The notes under the pieces were generated by a model that worked only from the letters and a program-made list of their open reading frames with translations, ran no database searches and had not been told where the DNA came from. Position numbers and translations under genes: made by a program. A DNA stretch of 21,559 nucleotides from a virus: positions 1 through 21,559 of IMG/VR virus record IMGVR_UViG_3300008218_000068; one strand, 5' to 3'. Of this stretch, positions 19,999 to 21,559 are shown piece by piece; the first letter of the stretch is position 1, and each line of letters starts with the position of its first letter.

Positions 19999-21404
19999 TA
20001 ATAGCCAGCCGCCTTAACATCTAGTGACATATTTTGAAGTGAGGAGAATACAGGATCAGATACAGTTATCTTGAACTGTATGTCGTAAAAGCTTTTCATT
20101 TCCCAAAACTCAGACTTAACATCAAATTGCCCCATTCTACCAACATCTAGCCAGCGCTCTGTTGACCACACCTGACCACCATCATCAGAGTATTGCACCA
20201 TTATCTGTGGGTCGCTACCTTGACCGCTAGCAAGCCCTACACCTGTCTGAAGGATTACTTTAGCCTTAGACATTAACAAGCGCTTACCTGCGCCTAAACC
20301 AAGCTTAAAACTGTTTACAGGGGGTAATACTCTCACCCTTTGTATTGTTTCGCCTAGATCTGTATAAACGGAATCTGATAGCTCGACAAGGCTAGCGTTC
20401 CTGTAGTCAATAGCATAATGCTTGTTATAAACAAACTGATAAGATGCTGATAGATAGCGTTCATCGCTAACCCCTGTTGATAAGTTGAACCATTCGCCCA
20501 ACTGCTCAGAGTATGCGTAGGTTAAGTTTAATGCTCCAAATGAAATAATATAATAATCTTGTCCATCCTTATTCATTGTGTATGCTGTAGCTGATGACCA
20601 ATCTAAGCCAGCCATCTGATAAGCCACTGAAGCTGTGGATATTTGCCTAACTTGTGATTGTACAATCTGATATACAATGCCATCATCACCAAGAAAGTAT
20701 AAAAATTGATCTGTTTGGGCTAGTGTGTATCTACCACCTAAACCTTTTTGAATAATACCGCTATCTAATCTGTCGAAAGGTGGGTTTCCTTCTGCGCTAT
20801 TCCACCAAGGCTCAACAGTTTTCTTGCCAAAGAAATAAACCCATTGATTATAAGCATAAGGCCGCTCTAAATCATCGCCAGCACTCTCAGCTTGTGCAAA
20901 GTTCAAGCCGTTAATCGTTAAAGCATCACCCGCATTAGATACAAACCACTGATCACCAGAGTCATCATACACAAATTGATTGTTAAGCATTGTGACTGAA
21001 GTGGTGTTATTAAAGTCTGCACCGCCTTTAGTGAGTGTTGCGCCATTGTACGAGTAAACATTACCCAGAGAGGCTATAACCATCTCAACGCCATTATCGG
21101 CAAACACACAGCGCTCTGTGCCTGCAATAGTGCCAACAGAGGTGTATACACCACCATCTGCAACGCTGTATAGAGTTGTATCTATTACGTGGTACAAGAC
21201 CTCTTGAAAAACATGAGTACCACGATCTGTACCAGTATTAGCTGTAAGCAATGTGCTACCAAGCCACGGCAGCATAGTGGTATCTGACCTGCCATTATTT
21301 GTAGGCTCAGGACGCCAATTCTTTGTTAGCTCAGAGTTAGATTGAGAGCTTTGATTCTGATCGCTAGGGCCAGCTAAATCTAGGTCTATCGTTTGATAAG
21401 GCAC
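19998..21404 (-). CDS. packaged DNA stabilisation protein, P22 gp10-like
   Basis: A 468-residue protein; P22 gp10 is 472. It is a tail-hub accessory factor that plugs the portal after packaging. The repeated beta-propeller-like segments fit the family: LYSVADGGVYTSVGTIAG, ERCVFADNGVEMVIASLG, LNNQFVYDDSGDQWFVSN, YLSASYQFVYNKHYAIDYRN, VQYSDDGGQVWSTERWLDVG and the C-terminal FKITVSDPVFSSLQNMSLDV. It starts with GTG, with AGGA upstream inside the end of the previous gene. The position just downstream of a head-completion gene and the order gp4-gp10 agree with P22. Confidence 0.82.
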   Translation of the reverse strand: MPYQTIDLDLAGPSDQNQSSQSNSELTKNWRPEPTNNGRSDTTMLPWLGSTLLTANTGTDRGTHVFQEVLYHVIDTTLYSVADGGVYTSVGTIAGTERCVFADNGVEMVIASLGNVYSYNGATLTKGGADFNNTTSVTMLNNQFVYDDSGDQWFVSNAGDALTINGLNFAQAESAGDDLERPYAYNQWVYFFGKKTVEPWWNSAEGNPPFDRLDSGIIQKGLGGRYTLAQTDQFLYFLGDDGIVYQIVQSQVRQISTASVAYQMAGLDWSSATAYTMNKDGQDYYIISFGALNLTYAYSEQLGEWFNLSTGVSDERYLSASYQFVYNKHYAIDYRNASLVELSDSVYTDLGETIQRVRVLPPVNSFKLGLGAGKRLLMSKAKVILQTGVGLASGQGSDPQIMVQYSDDGGQVWSTERWLDVGRMGQFDVKSEFWEMKSFYDIQFKITVSDPVFSSLQNMSLDVKAAGY

Positions 21405-21406
21405 TA

Positions 21407-21559
21407 TTAAGGGTTCCTAGCATATACGCGCTTCTGAGGGGCTGCGCCTATATTACCCTCATTTTCCATTGCGTTTGCGCCTGCAATAGCTTTAATAAAC
21501 TTAACGTAGTACTTCGACTCCTCCTCTTCATTATTCGCCCACTGATTAAGCGCCCATAA
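21407..21559 (-). CDS. head-completion/adaptor gene, 3' end (gp4-like by position)
   Basis: The last 50 codons of a gene running out of the window: an acidic helix (LNQWANNEEEESKYYVKFIK), a Gly/Ala stretch, and the basic end APQKRVYARNP. By order (just before gp10) it should be the P22 gp4-type adaptor. This fragment alone has no recognisable signature, and another head protein is possible. Its stop is 3 bases before the GTG start of the gp10-like gene. Confidence 0.5.
   Translation of the reverse strand, partial: LWALNQWANNEEEESKYYVKFIKAIAGANAMENEGNIGAAPQKRVYARNP

Overview
The window is a stretch of a tailed-phage genome with a short-tailed, P22-like virion module, or a prophage of the same type. 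Hallmarks are a YqaJ/lambda-exonuclease-type recombinase fragment, a single-strand binding protein, an HNH endonuclease, a T4-type lysozyme with a holin candidate, a beta-helix tailspike, a P22 gp10-like DNA stabilisation protein and three ejection-type proteins matching P22 gp7/gp20/gp16 in size and order. The AT-leaning base composition, the marine-phage flavour of the accessory genes and a near-consensus gammaproteobacterial LexA box suggest a marine gammaproteobacterial host. The host is an inference.

Layout: positions 1-10379 read rightward and 10376-21559 read leftward, so the two blocks converge at the lysis genes. The rightward block starts with recombination genes (exonuclease 3' end, ssb, a coiled-coil protein, two tiny ORFs). 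It then runs through about 520 bases (1648-2166) that look like integron cassette DNA: three attC-like sites bound two units, one carrying an 80-residue ORF and one with no convincing gene. A TPR-sulfotransferase, an HNH endonuclease and a crowded series of small accessory genes follow (4917-8188). Several of these are Cys-rich or coiled-coil, and they share near-identical segments at their junctions and inside their coils, as if assembled by recombination at short homologies. The block ends with a zinc-ribbon metallophosphoesterase-like protein and two small genes.

The leftward late block, read in its own direction, runs: end of a probable head-completion gene, gp10-like protein, five virion-type genes of unclear role, the gp7-, gp20- and gp16-like ejection proteins, tailspike, holin candidate, lysozyme, and a small protein. 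Most junctions are TAATG or ATGA overlaps, so the block behaves as one translationally coupled operon. A 20-base palindrome with the form of a LexA operator lies in the only sizeable gap, directly upstream of the gp7-like gene.

The most unusual features are the attC-like sites with a cassette gene inside a phage genome, the repeat-built mosaic of small genes, and the LexA-type box inside the virion operon.
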